Under the pieces are notes generated by a model, which made no database searches, was not told the origin of the DNA, and was given only the letters and a program-made list of their open reading frames with translations. The position numbers and the translations under genes were made by a program. Positions 46,601 through 60,329 of a DNA stretch of 64,000 nucleotides are shown here, one piece after another; position 1 is the first letter of the stretch, and every line of letters begins with the position of its first letter. Source of the DNA: Clavelina lepadiformis (lineage: Eukaryota; Chordata; Ascidiacea; Aplousobranchia; Clavelinidae); NCBI RefSeq assembly GCF_947623445.1, contig NC_135241.1:2668501-2732500 (forward strand), in the 5' to 3' direction.

Positions 46601-47916
46601 CTGCACGGTTCTTTTACCCACGAGATTACTTTATATCTCGCTTACCTACTTGAGAACTAGCCAAAACCGCTGATCCACATACACATAACTTGTTCCGTCA
46701 ATTATCACTGTATGGCTATTCTTCAGACCAAAGCGTTAACATTTTCGACGTTCTGATCAGGTCATCAAATCACGCCTTTAATTGTCTTCGATTAACGCAA
46801 CTAAGACTTGCAACGAAATTAGACGTCCCTTGCATCGAAAACATATTAACTTCCTTGCCCGGTATACTGTCACAAGGTGCGCTTCCGACATCTCTGACAT
46901 TATGTTTATGTGAAATTAAATTACCAGTTTAAATTTTGCTTCAAAACCTTTCTGAAAAACAAGTGAAAGAACATAAACACTACTACGCTCAGTCAAGTGC
47001 CTGTTTCACTTTCACCCCAAAGCGCCTAATGCAGATAGCGCAGGCTTAGAAATACATGGTACATCGAACACCTGACAGAATGGGAATTATTACCACTTTC
47101 CAGTATTATAAACTGAAATATACCCATAGGCTACAACGTATGATAACACCTTTGTAGAATTAAGTACGTATATGTACCTATTATTTAATGTTTTGTATTA
47201 TCGCAATGCAAATTATTGCCAGCAGGGTTACTCCCGGTCAACCTTACATTCATCCATTTAGTGAAAAAATCTCGGAACCTTCATTCGACAAGCCGCAAAA
47301 TCATCAGACCGATAAATCAACAAAGGGAGAATACGCTTGGAATTGACCCGAAATGGTAAACAATAGTTTCTCATGAAAAGTGAGGAATTTTAAACTGTCC
47401 CATCTTCGCTTTCTGGGCAGATCTACATTAAGTCGGGCGTGAAACATGCTACGTAAAGTTTCAATTTTACTGAACAAAAGCAGTTGAGAAAACCAAGTTT
47501 ATGGACTAGTACAGGGTAACTAAAAGCTCACCACTGTCACCGTACGAATAAATATATTTCAAAGCGCCCTTTGTCGTAATTGATTAGCAAGCCCTCGTAT
47601 CACATTGTTTGTTTTTGCCATTAGCTGTGCGGAGTGAAAATTACGATGTTAACTGTTATAGTTATAGCACAATAAAGAAGATGCTCACGAACAATTACGA
47701 ACAGAAAAAAGTGGCAAAATCTCAAGGGCTTAAAACGTACAAAACGGCAACATTAAAGTTGTGCTACCAAATGGCAAGTTGGCATCATGGCAACCGACCC
47801 TACAAAACAGCTTTTTGAAAAGTGACTGGGGTAATTATGACATGGTGTAGTTCCCTAGCGATTAACCTCGTGGCGGCATTGGCATCTGTCTCGGATCAGC
47901 AGAATTGATTTACCGA
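43622..47916. other. Intergenic, no gene recognised
   Basis: About 4.3 kb upstream of GALNT with only short unsupported frames on both strands. The GALNT promoter and 5' UTR should be at the left end. No tRNA, repeat array or transposon end was identified. Confidence 0.45.
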
Positions 47917-47924
47917 CTTATAAC

Positions 47925-48400
47925 CAGAGGTGGGCAGTCGGTATTTGAAAGTACCGTCAGTACCGGTAGGCTACTTGGAAAAAAATGTACCGACAATTCC
48001 GGTATTTGGTACTATTTGAAAAAGTAGTTCGGTATTTTGTCGGTACTCGGTGCCGTTACTTTATGTGGAAAAGATGCTGCTGCAAATGCAATGTTTGCCG
48101 CTATTGTGGCCAGGTAAAGGTTATTCCAGGCCAAAACATATGTGACGTTAATCGCTTGCAATTTTACTTGACATTTCTCGATTAACAAATATCAACAGTT
48201 GCTAAAATTAGTATTAAGGATTAATTAACATGTATTTTTGAAACATATTTGTTAAAATTTCGAAATAATCACCTGAAAAGCATCGAGTACCGGGACCGAC
48301 TGAAATTTCTTGAAAAAAGTATAACTTAATTCGGTACTTCAAAAGTACCGACGGTACCGGTTTCAGTACCGAAAAAGTACCGCGGTACTGCCCACCTATG
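47925..48400. mobile_element. hAT MITE with perfect 8-bp target duplication
   Basis: 476 bp from CAGAGGTGGGCAGTCGG to GCGGTACTGCCCACCTATG, with CTTATAAC repeated directly on both sides (47917-47924 and 48401-48408). GTACCG words recur in both arms, extending the terminal inverted repeat. No coding capacity. Confidence 0.9.
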
Positions 48401-48408
48401 CTTATAAC

Positions 48409-51400
48409 GTGATACCATTCTGTGGCGAACAACAATGCATACTCATCTGCTCATCATCGGCGTGAAATTCGGAGCTCAGCTATACAGACTATGGGTCTCG
48501 ATCAGAAGTGGCTTCCACATTATAATCATGACATTATAATCATGTCCACCAGAAAGCAGGCTTTTGCTTTGAATGAGATTTCGTTTGTGGTGAGTTTTAT
48601 TTTCTATCTATTAATGAAGATAGCTGTCATGTCAAGATACACTCCATCGAGTGCCGCGTGCTAGAACACAGCCTGCTTGCCCCATGAGTCTGCACTACTT
48701 AGATTGCGAACAGCGCTGAGTAGACTACAAAACTGTAGCGTCTAATCTTAGAATGGTCTTTAAATCTTATTCGTTCACGATCTTATCAAAAAGAATTTTT
48801 TAAATGCAAGCAGTTGGAAACTAGACTGTCCTTACTCTCATTGGAAAGGTCTAACAGGAGTAGAAATTTGAAACTATTGCAGTTGTGCGGTATTCATGGC
48901 ATCTTACTAGTACGCCTACCTGTTAAATCAATATGCAATTGCCCTAAAATCTTTGTCTGTCTGAACACTCTTTAGAGGTAACCGATCACGGTGGAGGTTG
49001 GACTCTGCCAAAGGTGCGTGTTGTCATTTCTTCTCAATGGTTTACCTGAAGTGCTGGATGAACAGGCAGAGCCTTGGTGAAGAGTGTGTCATGGTTGAAA
49101 ATAATAAGTTACAGTTCGATCAGTCATCTGTTGTTTTGCAGATGATCCGGTTTCCCTGGCTTTTTCCAAAATTTCTTTTCAACAAACACTCGATCCTTTT
49201 GCAATTTTTTACGATGTTTTTACTCTTTGAGATGCAAACAGGACTATGGAAATCCAAACCAGGCTACTCTGCTTCTTAAGTAAACCTGCTCAGTGCTCAC
49301 TGGAAGCGTGCGGAGAAAAACTGAAGCAGGAAAAGAGGTTCAGATAAGCTAGCCAGCTGAGAGTGCAATTCCCACGAGTGAGTGACTGAAGACAGAACAG
49401 AGAATTAGACACCCGAATAAGTGCGGTCATCCACGAGTTTATCCTAGTTTCGGTTGTTACGAAGCGAAAGCTTTGTAAGACCACTGAGCTTTCAACTTTC
49501 ATATAAATTTTCCTTCCAGTTGTCACAATCCCAAATCTCTAAATGCTTTGCCCATACCTCTTCAAATTAGCAGATCCCAACTACGATGTTATAATCGCAT
49601 CATTAGAAATTAGAATGCCGCAGGAAAACATGCCAGGAACGCCTGAACAAGACATGTTTGTCACGGTCGACAAAGAACCAGATGGTAAAACTCCGTCACT
49701 GACCTACTATACGGTCACGACTGCGTAAAAGCACTATTTGTGTTTTTCGTTTTTTTATTGAGTAGGCTATTGCCCGAATATAGCATTGTTCACCAAGTAC
49801 ACTGACCAGAAGCAAGCGTCGTTAATGCCTTGCCCAAGGCCATTAGATTACGACGGTAGTCCTAATGATTCTGGTTATAAAACATAAAACTTGGACGGCA
49901 TTATTGCGAGTCCACTCAAGGCACTCGCAAACGAGTCAATTTATTGCAACTTAGTCCGGTTTTGTTAATAAGATAAGCTAGGTAGCTTACCAGCCAATCA
50001 AATTTTAACTCTATTTATAATGCTCTGTGACTTATGTCAAACACTACAAAATATAACCCATCGTGTTTCTTTAGATTACGGAGTTGTGCAAAAACAATTT
50101 TCTTTTCTACAAAACAAATTATTATTATTTTTCATCATTTTTGCACCGATGAACCGTCTTTGGGGACATGCTTAAACAGAGATAAGCTTCAGCTATGGAT
50201 TAAAATATTTTTACTGCTCTAGTGATAATTTCTTTAAACAAACATGTTTTAAATAAAGCAATCGGCATACCTTGGTGGTCAATGATGAAGAAAGTTTAAC
50301 AAATCACAACCTTAAGAAAATTGTCGAAGTATATCATACAATGCTAGATTAATTTGCTTTTCTAAATTACTAAATAATAAAACATATAAAAAAAGGTAGT
50401 TTAGATATAAAAAATACAGTATATAACCAAGTTTAGTTAACCACTTTTTAAACTCAGTAATAAGCTGCTGATTTGTTAACACTAATTTTCAAAATTGATA
50501 TTTTTAGTTTGTGATGTTTTCAAAAGAAATCTGAGCGAAAGGAAACTATGAAATATTGCATCGATATTTCCAAATTAATTGTACAGTAAACTGCAAACAG
50601 GTCGGGTTTTGGTTATTTTATGGCATATCAGTAAACCTGGTTATCGAACTTTTACCTTATGCGTGAGAGAGTTCATAATAAATCAACAATTGTTGACCGT
50701 ATTTGCAATCAACTACATACCAAGTATATTGTGGGTCTAATATACAAGTGCACAACCAGATGACGTCACAATTTGAGTAGCTGTGGACTGTGGTTTAGTA
50801 TGCAAAGACATCCTATGGTTGTTAACTTTTATAGCCTACTAGGCTAGACTCGTATATAGGTGTGTATAATGCCATAATGGGCTATTTCTGATGGTTATCA
50901 GGATGTTTTAAGTTGACTTTATTGTTATGGTTGGGTGATTAGGAGCTTGTCTTTTGTGATAGACCAGATGAATGGCGTTGAGTCAGATTCAGGAACTAAG
51001 ATACAGACTACGGTATGGCCTAGCCCTAATATCCGTAGGCCTACACTGCTCATTCAATGCATGAGTCAAATCCAAATTGAAGACAAACCTTGATAAGTCT
51101 GTTCGGTGGAACTGGTGCCTGTATGGAAAGCTTGTATTTTAGCACAGGAGGAAGCACAGCAAGGAGATATACACCAAAGAATTTGTTTTTATGTTTTATG
51201 CCACGCTTTATCGGCTTCATTCAGTAAATGGAGTCGATTGCCGCGATAAGAAAGCCATTAGCTTCACTTGCAATTTTTGAATGTATGTTTCTTGTGACAC
51301 GATTTTGTGACGTTGTGACTTTGTGACCAAAAGGGCCGAAGCTGATAGGCCTATTTACGCCATTGGGCAGTTTTTAAAAAAATTTGTCCTTGCATGGACA

Positions 51401-51824
51401 CAAATTTTTGGCATGACGGCGTGCACTAAGTTCATTTTTATAGGCTAAATCGATGTTCAAACAACCAACTTTGCATGGTTTGTTTATTATGAACCGCTTG
51501 CTTGCAACTGCCACACTTTCCATTATGGTTAAGATTAATGAATCTCATGCGGTATGTGTGCCACACTTTCCACTATAGCACAGTTTGTATGCATTTTTAT
51601 ATGATTTAGTGCAGGTTTTATAGCAGACCGGCTTTACAAGGGGCTGATTAAAGCATTAAAATTCGCACCTGATAGCTTGTGAGTGCGCACATGAAATGCA
51701 CCCTTCAGTAGTCTAGATTTTCTGCGCATTCAAAATCTTGTCGAAAAAGGCCAAAAAATTCCATGTGCCCAATTACTAGGCCTTTTAGCAGGACTGTCTG
51801 AGTTGTATTGCAGTCGCAAAACAT
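48409..51824. other. Intergenic; one weak exon candidate
   Basis: A 61-codon frame at 49543-49728 (MLCPYLFKLADPNYDV start, ending YYTVTTA) has higher GC and a more protein-like composition than its surroundings, but no partner exon or family was recognised. The rest of the stretch shows nothing definite. Confidence 0.3.
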
Positions 51825-51910
51825 AGCTAGCCATAAATAAAGCTAGCTCGCTAGCCATAAATAAAGCTAGCTCGCTAGCCATAAATAAAGCTAGCTCGCT
51901 AGCAATAAAT
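51825..51910 (+). repeat. 24-bp tandem repeat, about 3.5 units
   Basis: Contiguous GCTAGCCATAAATAAAGCTAGCTC units; the GCTAGC words are palindromic. Confidence 0.92.
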
Positions 51911-52639
51911 GTGCTGGAAAAGTGACTAAGGCCTGGTAAGCCAAACTGTGAAAATAGTTAAATAATTAAACACGTAAACCGCTGCCACAATTTTGTTTTC
52001 ACAGTAATCAATGTGTTTGTGTGAAGTAGTAACCACCACATTTACTGAAATCGTGTTCATTGAAATTGTTGTGCTTAAAAATATTAAACAAAATAAATCT
52101 AATTTCTGGGAAAACTAATTTGTATTAGCAATAATATTGCTAATACAAATATGACAACTGAATAGTTTTACAATTATTTCATAAAGTTTCGATATTCTAA
52201 AGTGCCTAGGTTGTTTTTGAATTTATTATTTGTCATGTATCAAAATCCAAATTTTTTTAGAAATGGTGTATCTACATAATAATGTTTGCTTTGCTTTTAT
52301 GAAAAAATTGTATGTATTGTTTTAACATACATTGACTGAACGTTATTATCAGTGAAACTGCTAGGGTTTTTCAATTATATAGAAATCACTAAAACTAATT
52401 GCATATAGGTATTTCACCATACAGTGTCAAAAAGGTGGTTTAGTTAAGTTTAGCAATATAGTCGAATCCGGTTAATTGCATAGTCAATTTGCCAAGGCTT
52501 TTTATGCGATTAAACGAATTGTGCGTTTATGCGAAAGTGCAAAGTCCACTTATTGTCTTACTTGAAGTGCAAAGCTGGTGACTTGTAAAAACATCAACAC
52601 GCAAAACACTTTGACATTTATTGTTTAATCAAGAAAAAT

Positions 52640-54102
52640 ACTGTGCGATTTTTGTTTGTTTAATTTTATTTTGCATGGTTTCTTGCATTTGTGTTTCTAA
52701 ACGAACAAATGTGTCCATGTCCGCCCCTTTAAACTGTAGTCGTTGCCGAATTGTATCCAGTGGAACTTCCTTATTTTTTGGCGTTGTCGCAGCGATTGCG
52801 TCAGCAGACCTTTCTTTATTGATATCGTCTTTTTCAACTTGTTTGTTTCGTAAAACTTCTTCACATATAACAGCATCATCTTTAACCCCTACTACTTCAA
52901 GACCATCATCAAGATTTAGGTATTGTGTGTATGCATCCAGTGCTAATTCAGATAGAACTTCATCGGATGGAAATCAAAGAAAGGGATCATCAATTACCTT
53001 GGGTGTTAGACCACGGAAAAAAGTTTTGAATTGTGTCTGCCGAAACATTGTTCTAAGCAGCACTCATAAAGTTTACAGCATCAATACAATACAATACAAT
53101 ACAATAATAGATTGAGTAATCATCTGCATCAATTGTCAGCACAAGGTTTTTTAACATTCGACGGCGGTAATGGTGTTTGAAGTTTTTAATGATCCCCTGG
53201 TCAAGTGGTTGGACAGAGGAAGTAGTGTTTGGTGGCAATAAGTTCTAAAGTTCTATACACTTTAAACCATTATCTTCAACTTTGTGAGCAGAACAATTGT
53301 CTAACAGTAAACACACTTTTTTCTTTGTTTTTGCATGCAATCATCAAGGCATTCCAACCATTCTTAAAAGAGTGGTGCAGTCATCCAGGAATTGCCATTA
53401 GATTTGTAAGTAACTTTATTCCCCTAAAGCAGCATGGATTTGCAGATTTTCCTACGACAAATGGCTGTAGCTTGTCTGATTCGTCCATATTTGCAGTAAG
53501 TAAGACTGTAAGGCATTCTTTTGACTGCTTGCTGCCCGAGAGTATTTCATTTTTAAAGCACAAGGTTCCCTGTGGTAATACACGAAAATAAAGCCCTGTC
53601 TCATCACAGTTGTAAATTTCTGAGGCAGAATAACAGTCTTGTATTTTTGGCCACACAGATGTTATCCAATTTTCAGCGGCTTCAGAATCATGGTCTTATA
53701 TCTCACTATGCTTACACTTAAAAGCGATCAATTGTGACCTTGCCTGCAAGTAATCCAGCTCATTGATGGATCATAGTCTACATCTATTATTTTTCCAAAG
53801 TTTTTTGCTTTTTCACGTAACATTGGGCCACTGATCAGAAGACCTCTACTTTTAGCTTGCTTAAACCATTGTAATAAAGCGTTTTCTACATCTTCATGAG
53901 TACTTTTTCTTGCCCTTTTACGCGATGGTTTTATGATGTGCAGACAAAAGTTTTTCTTTTGATTTAAATTTCGTGACAATTGTGATTCCAAACTTTTTGA
54001 CAAATGCACTTTGAGATGTTTTCTTGCCAAGTTCGCCAATGACAAGATTTTGTCAGATAACGATAAATCTTTCCGCTTGTTCCTGATTCAGTCATTTTGA
54101 TA
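52640..54102 (-). pseudogene. pogo/Tigger (Tc1/mariner superfamily) transposase, decayed
   Basis: Reading from 54102 down: an NKRKDLSLSDKI start, a CENP-B-type HTH (ALLQWFKQAKSRGLLISGPMLREKA), then the DDE core with YNCDETGLYFR (first Asp), KECLTVLLTANMDESDKLQPFVVGKS, LLDNCSAHK (second Asp) and PPNTTSSVQPLDQGIIKNF (third Asp region). The parts lie in at least three frames with stops between them, so no transposase can be made. Terminal repeats were not resolved; TGCGAAAGTGC-like words near 52535 and 54210 may be subterminal. An (AATAC)n run lies at 53085-53107. Confidence 0.85.
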
Positions 54103-54105
54103 TCA

Positions 54106-57100
54106 CAGTGTCTTGCAAACTGGGTACTGTACTGTAATCAATGCTAAATAAAAAACGCATTAAGACAGTTTTCAAATGCGATTATGGTAACGCACTTTCA
54201 CCTTTTCGCATGACTTCACTTTGCCGTCCTGGTTATGATTATTTGCGAGTAAAGCAGATGATATTAATGTTTTATTATTTACAAAATTGAACAAATGCAT
54301 ACATCAGTTCAAATTCGTTTAACAGTTCGAAAATGGAAAAAGAAATAGGTTGCCAAATGGGCAATTTTGCAGGAAGTTGTGTTGCCATAGATTACGATTA
54401 TGTTATAGGATACTTTTTGTTCAAAAGCACGCTGCATTATTATGAAATTGTAACGTTGCGACTGCAAGCAAACATAATAGACTAAGACTTCATGGTTCAA
54501 GGTGCATTTATTCCATTGAAGTTAAAGGCAAAATTGTGGCATGGGCTTTACAGTGAATATCGGCTACATTACTTTTCGTAAAATGTCAAGATTAGGCAGC
54601 ATTCTGGATACTTGTAACAATATCATAATAACTCATATCATTGTCAACATCATGACAATGCATCATCGCAACAATATCATATCATAATAATATCGCATCT
54701 AATTCTGTTCGTTTATGACACTTTTTCACATTTAATAGAGCAGTGATTTTCAGTGGGGGTCCGTGGAGAAAAAGTGCTGATACAATTGCCAACTGATGAT
54801 TATATATTTGTGCAAAGAAATAATTAAGATTTTCACGCTGTTGCATGTCATCGTTTGTGCAAGGCAAGCAAGCAATTTTTCTCTATGATGTCACAATTTT
54901 CATTCATCACATTGATCGTTTAGTTGTGGCATAATTTTGATTACACAGTGGTTTTCTATCGCAGTAATTATCTTACTATGAAGGCCTGCTAGAAGTTTTA
55001 GACATTGCGTTGGTGGCTTCTCCCTTTGTTTTGTCATAGTCTGATAAACATCTTGTAGATCTTTAAAGTATTTTTGCTTACATTTCAAAACACCAGAGGT
55101 CCGCATATACTTTGATGGTAAAAAAGGGTTCGCCAAGTACCCAATACAAAAATGTTAAGTATCACTGCATTGGAGTGTGTTGCTTAGTGATTTTTGAAGA
55201 AAAATATATTTCAAACATAAAAACAGATTCTATAACAAAATGTATTAATTTGGATTGTGAGTCAAGTCAAGTTACAATGCTGCAACTAGTCACGTTTTTC
55301 TTTAAATGCGATTGTTGTGTGCTATTGTTGCGTCACATTAGGGTGTTGAGGCTAACACTGTCTGAACATATGACAGGCACATTACAAAAGATGATCACCA
55401 GCAATATGCTGGTCAACGAAGATAAAGATTACACTCATACATAGAATGAGCTTTAGAGCCATCATAATGGAAACATATTTCTTTTGCTGACATTTCGATT
55501 GATGCTAAAACTGGTGCTGCTGCTATTAATTTAAAAAACCGTTAACTTTGGCAAGAGTTAGAAATACGACAGTAGTAGACTAAAAGAGACTATACAGTAA
55601 GTGATAAAGTGATTTTCTCCCTCCAACTCTCATCTTAGTTGTTTTCAAACACATTGGTAATGGTTGTAACATAAACCAAAATGTCTGATTAATTAATATG
55701 TCTTTTATTGCTCTGGCTCTGGTAGTCTAGTAGTTTTTTTCTGCATATGAGTCGCTTCTCCCTAAGAATTGCATGATGGGTGCCAGGTGAAAACTTACAT
55801 CCAATATGCCAATGTGTAAGTTTAGTTGTACTTTACATTTCGCTTAACCCCCTATTTGCTCTGCTGTGTTGATGTTATGTTGATTAATGAACAAGTTTCA
55901 GTTTTATGCAACTAGTTTGTTGAAACCATGCCCAGATTGGTGAAAATTATGAATGTATTTGGAGAAAGTTCATTTATTTTTGTGAAATTTACTCTTCAAC
56001 TATAAATTGTTTATGTGGCACACCCCAGGTTTGTTGCTCGATATTTTGTCTAAACGTTTCACTTATACACAAGGCTTTATCTTTGTGGCGTACACTTAAG
56101 CCTACACATTTAGAGCTGATGACTGGTACAAAAAGCTTTATCTTCATGTAATTACATTAAACATTGGTTTAGCAAATAACTTTCAGTGCTTTTTTATATC
56201 CCGCTACAAATTATTAACATAACCCAGATTTTTTCTTTTCGGTCAACACAACATTTGCAACTGCCTTTTGTGGAGATAGTGCTGAGACTACTTGTTAATC
56301 CATTATTTTTTGGCATTTTCTTCTATCTGCAGTTCTATGTACAAAGTCTTGCACTGGCATGCAAGTTTATACTGTATTGTTTGTAATCACTGTGTGTTTT
56401 ACTTCTAAAAAGGTCGTTTGTTTGAGTACTTTGTTGACACTGAAATATGCAGTTTACTGTATGTTCCTTTGTGGCTTTTTTACATTTTAGTGACATAACT
56501 CAATTCAGTTGGTAGTTTGTGTAAGAGAGCTTATTTCGCTTATGACTGCTGTATGGTACCGGCAATTTTTCACCAAACTAAACATATTTGTTATTTTGTT
56601 TTCAAATTTGTCCTTATGAGTCCTGTTAGACTAGAAACAGCATAGCATAAATAATATGTTGTGACGTCAAGACAGTTGCCTCGACATATACACGACAGTT
56701 CTTGTAAATTTTTGTGCCCACCTGTGTTTAAATTTGCTCACTACAGTCACCTGGTCGGTTATTTGCTTTTGATAAAAAATAAGATATGGTTGATATTCGA
56801 TAAATGATATATGATAAAGAATCTTTTTGTGTGTGTTTAAGATTTTTTGTTTGGCGTATTGTGTTTCATGCTTCTTTCTACATTGTTACTAAAGCATCTT
56901 TGTGTGTAACCATTAATTATCGGATAGGAAGTTCCTGTTGTTGCTTTATGTTTCTATAAAGCTATAAATACAGTATTTTGTTTCTTCACTTTTGTGTAAA
57001 TTATTTTTTTGTAACGATTTTTTTGATTCAGTGATCTGTTCTGTAGTGTTTGCTATTCGCTGAAGTCGTTATTTAGAAGAGTTGCATTTAAGTTAAGGCC

Positions 57101-60100
57101 ATATTTTTACATATAGCCCAATGGAAAACATTGATGCACACACACATATATATGTACATACTGGTAGTGGTATACTTACTTAGGTATCAGCTCCCAGTTG
57201 GGAAAAGGTCTCTTAAAAGTAAGAAAAGAAGAATTGTTAAAAGGCAGCCAGGTCACACTTTTTAAATTTGATGAGCAAATGATCGAGAAATAGTTATAGT
57301 TAGATAAAAAATCGTGCAAGTGCAAAATCAAATACCTATATGCGAAAATAGTTTACGAACGAGAATATCCTGATAGATTATTTAATTGTATGCATAATGT
57401 TGTATGGTAGTATTATTAATCAGCTTGTACATTTGCATTAAAAATACATCAGTAACTTTAAAGCCAAGTAACAGTTTTGCAAACCCAGGTTCTTAGCTTT
57501 TACAAGCGCTGTATAGCTGAACAAAATCTATTTTACAGACGCTACTTTACTATTGTACTATATTCTTAGGTTAAAATTTATGAAAAACTTTACCAACACT
57601 TGAATTTTAGTAGTTTTTATAGCTGTATTTTTTTACAGTGGCCCAATCTTCATACTGCCCTGACCCTTACCTTAAATTATTTTCTTTAAATATCAAAATT
57701 TGATTGGTCATGAAAGAGTTAAATTGTGAACGGATTGGAGAACAAAGCAAATCTATGAAAGTTAGTATAGTAGCTTACAAGCAAGGGTTGTCTTTTCAAG
57801 AATGATATTTAATGCAGACCATTGTTGGAGCTATTTTTAACAAGACCAAAAGTACCCGGGCACTTTCCCTTACATATAGTATTGTAAAAATCTCAACTGA
57901 AGTATGTGGCATTTATTCCGATGAAGTTTGTAATCAATATAAATCTCTCTAGTTTTTCAGCAAACCCAATTATAGTGTATGAGTATGGTACGAGCAGTAA
58001 CAGTTTCTAGTGCAGTACATTCCTATCCTTGATCATAGGAGCTTGACGTTGTGTGTGAACCTTGCATTAATTTTTTATGACTCTTGGTTCAATCTGTGCA
58101 ATAGCACAATCATGCAGTAATACGGCATGGAAGGTTGGCAGATCTACACTTGCCTTAACTCCGCTTGTTCCTAATAATTAAGACTATTGGCAGTAATATG
58201 AGAAGTGGTGAACAATTTTATGAACAACCACCAAATGTTCTTTATATGGACTATTTAGGAACTTTGTACGATGCATTGTGCTAAATTAGAATTTGCCCAT
58301 TCAAGGAGTGATTCAAATCTTGGCTTTGTACCAAGATGATGTAATGTCTATGATGTAACAAATAAATTTGGATTGCTTAATCATCGCATTTTGTGCTCAT
58401 TATATTGTTGGTTTCTTTTATTCTCTTTTCAGACGATTTCGGAAACTGCGTGTTTGCATGTTATCGGCATTTAAGCTGTATCATTCTGCCTAAAAACTTA
58501 CTTACATGCATGCATTGTTGCCAGGGTTTATAATCATGCAGTTTGGTTTAAATGAGGCAGGTTATGTTTAAATCGAAACTGTAATAGTGAAACTATTAGT
58601 TGTCGGAAAAGAATTACGCTATGTCAACGCTGATGCGTGTCAGGTATTTGCACTAAATGTGTGGCATGTGTACACTCTTCTTCTAAAACAACCGTTGATG
58701 GCAATAGAAACCACATGGCAGATTTGTGTCTTTGTTTAAAAATCATATCTCTGTGTTCTTGGTTGTACAAAAAGTATAATATATTAAATGCATTTTATGC
58801 TCCTGTTGTGTTACGTCATGTACTTTGTACATAACATATAAAGCATTTTTATTTATGCATTACAGGCCTTTGTAAACTGTTATATAGGTCTTTTACATGT
58901 GTATACAACTGAATATTGAGGTAATTACCCCATGTGTAACGGAAGAGATAAGTATAATGACATTTTCCAATAATTAAATATCAGTGCACAATATTTCTTG
59001 TAAAGTAAAAAAGTGCCGTTGCCATAAACAGCATTGCTGGGGTGTTTTTTTACAGCAAGTTGGTCATTTCACACTGCCTGCTACCAGTCACTTCACTCAC
59101 TGGCTTGCATACAGGAAATGAAATCAGCTTCCGTCAGCACCTATATTAGACATCACAATTCGGCTTGTTGACAAATAATTAGCAAGGTACAAATACTATG
59201 TCGCAATTATGAGTAAAATTTTTGCATATATGTATTTATATACTTTTTATTTTTCATGTTTTAGACATAACAATTAAACAATTAACCATTAGCAATGAAA
59301 AAAATAATATTTGCCATTACCATAGTAGAAATATGGTCATTTGTTTTAAAACCTAGTTTGCCTTGCTATAATGCGACATCATCAAATGTAGTTTATTAAT
59401 TAACATTATTTCGTATTTGTGGTTTATTAAAGTCCTGTGTCTGAAAAATGCTGTTCTGTTTTTATGCTAAACATAAATGTTGGCCAGATTTGACAAGACT
59501 GTTATTTTTAAGTTAAATCGCTGTGTCACACAGAATGTTGCACTTCGTTACATGCAACAATACAACAACTGTTAAATGAAAATATTACAGCATACCATCG
59601 GAGTCTGCCGCTTCTCATTTAAACCAGCACTGCAGTATCACTGCAGATGATTTTTATCTCTGCCCAAATGTTCAACTTTGTGTTTACTGGACTCTAATCT
59701 CTGCCTTTTTGTTGAGACTAACTGCTCAACTATATAGTTTTCCAGTAAGTTATAGTCATCAAACCTCAGATCACATAGTATGTAGGTCCCTTAGATATAA
59801 TTAGGAAACTAAATAATGAAGAGTTTTGTGGTGTTAGATTAAAGACTGTTTATTGAAAAATGTGTAACTTCTGAAGGAAGTTTCAATAGTAACGTTAAAT
59901 TATTGAAAGTTAAGATCGTTATTGCAAAGTTTAATGACAAAGTTAACTTCCACTCTCTGACTAGACTTCCTAAGCCATGAGTAAAAGATATAAATTAATA
60001 TACTAATGAACATTATATACTGTTCATGTGGCATTGAATTGACATGTATACGTTGTATATATGCAATACTGTATATACACACATTGCCTACATTGGACCT

Positions 60101-60312
60101 ACGTATGCTCATACCTATATGGGCCCGGTATATACACATATCATAAAATGTGTTGATTCACTGTTACTTCGTTTTTGTGGAAATCTTAAAATACATCGTT
60201 TATTTATGACTGAGAATGACAAAAAAATATTGATATAAAATTTAGATGCATAGCAGTTAGCAAACCTGTGCGAAGCAAAAGCTTTTCTAATTTCGTATTG
60301 AATCTTTTTCAG
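54106..60312. other. Intergenic or 5' noncoding region of the WIP-family gene
   Basis: About 6.2 kb of AT-rich sequence. At 54741-54766 CAGTGATTTTCAGTGGGGGTCCG resembles a lone hAT end. A 78-codon minus-strand frame at 54900-55136 has no recognised family. The acceptor CTTTTTCAG at 60304-60312 implies that a 5' noncoding exon of the WIP-family gene lies somewhere in this stretch; I cannot place it. Confidence 0.4.
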
Positions 60313-60329
60313 ACTAAAAGCTTTGAAAT

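Noticed and set aside
54900-55136. 78-codon minus-strand frame
   Set aside because: No ATG at its start and no domain recognised; a nearby hAT-like end hints at transposon origin but is not enough to call.
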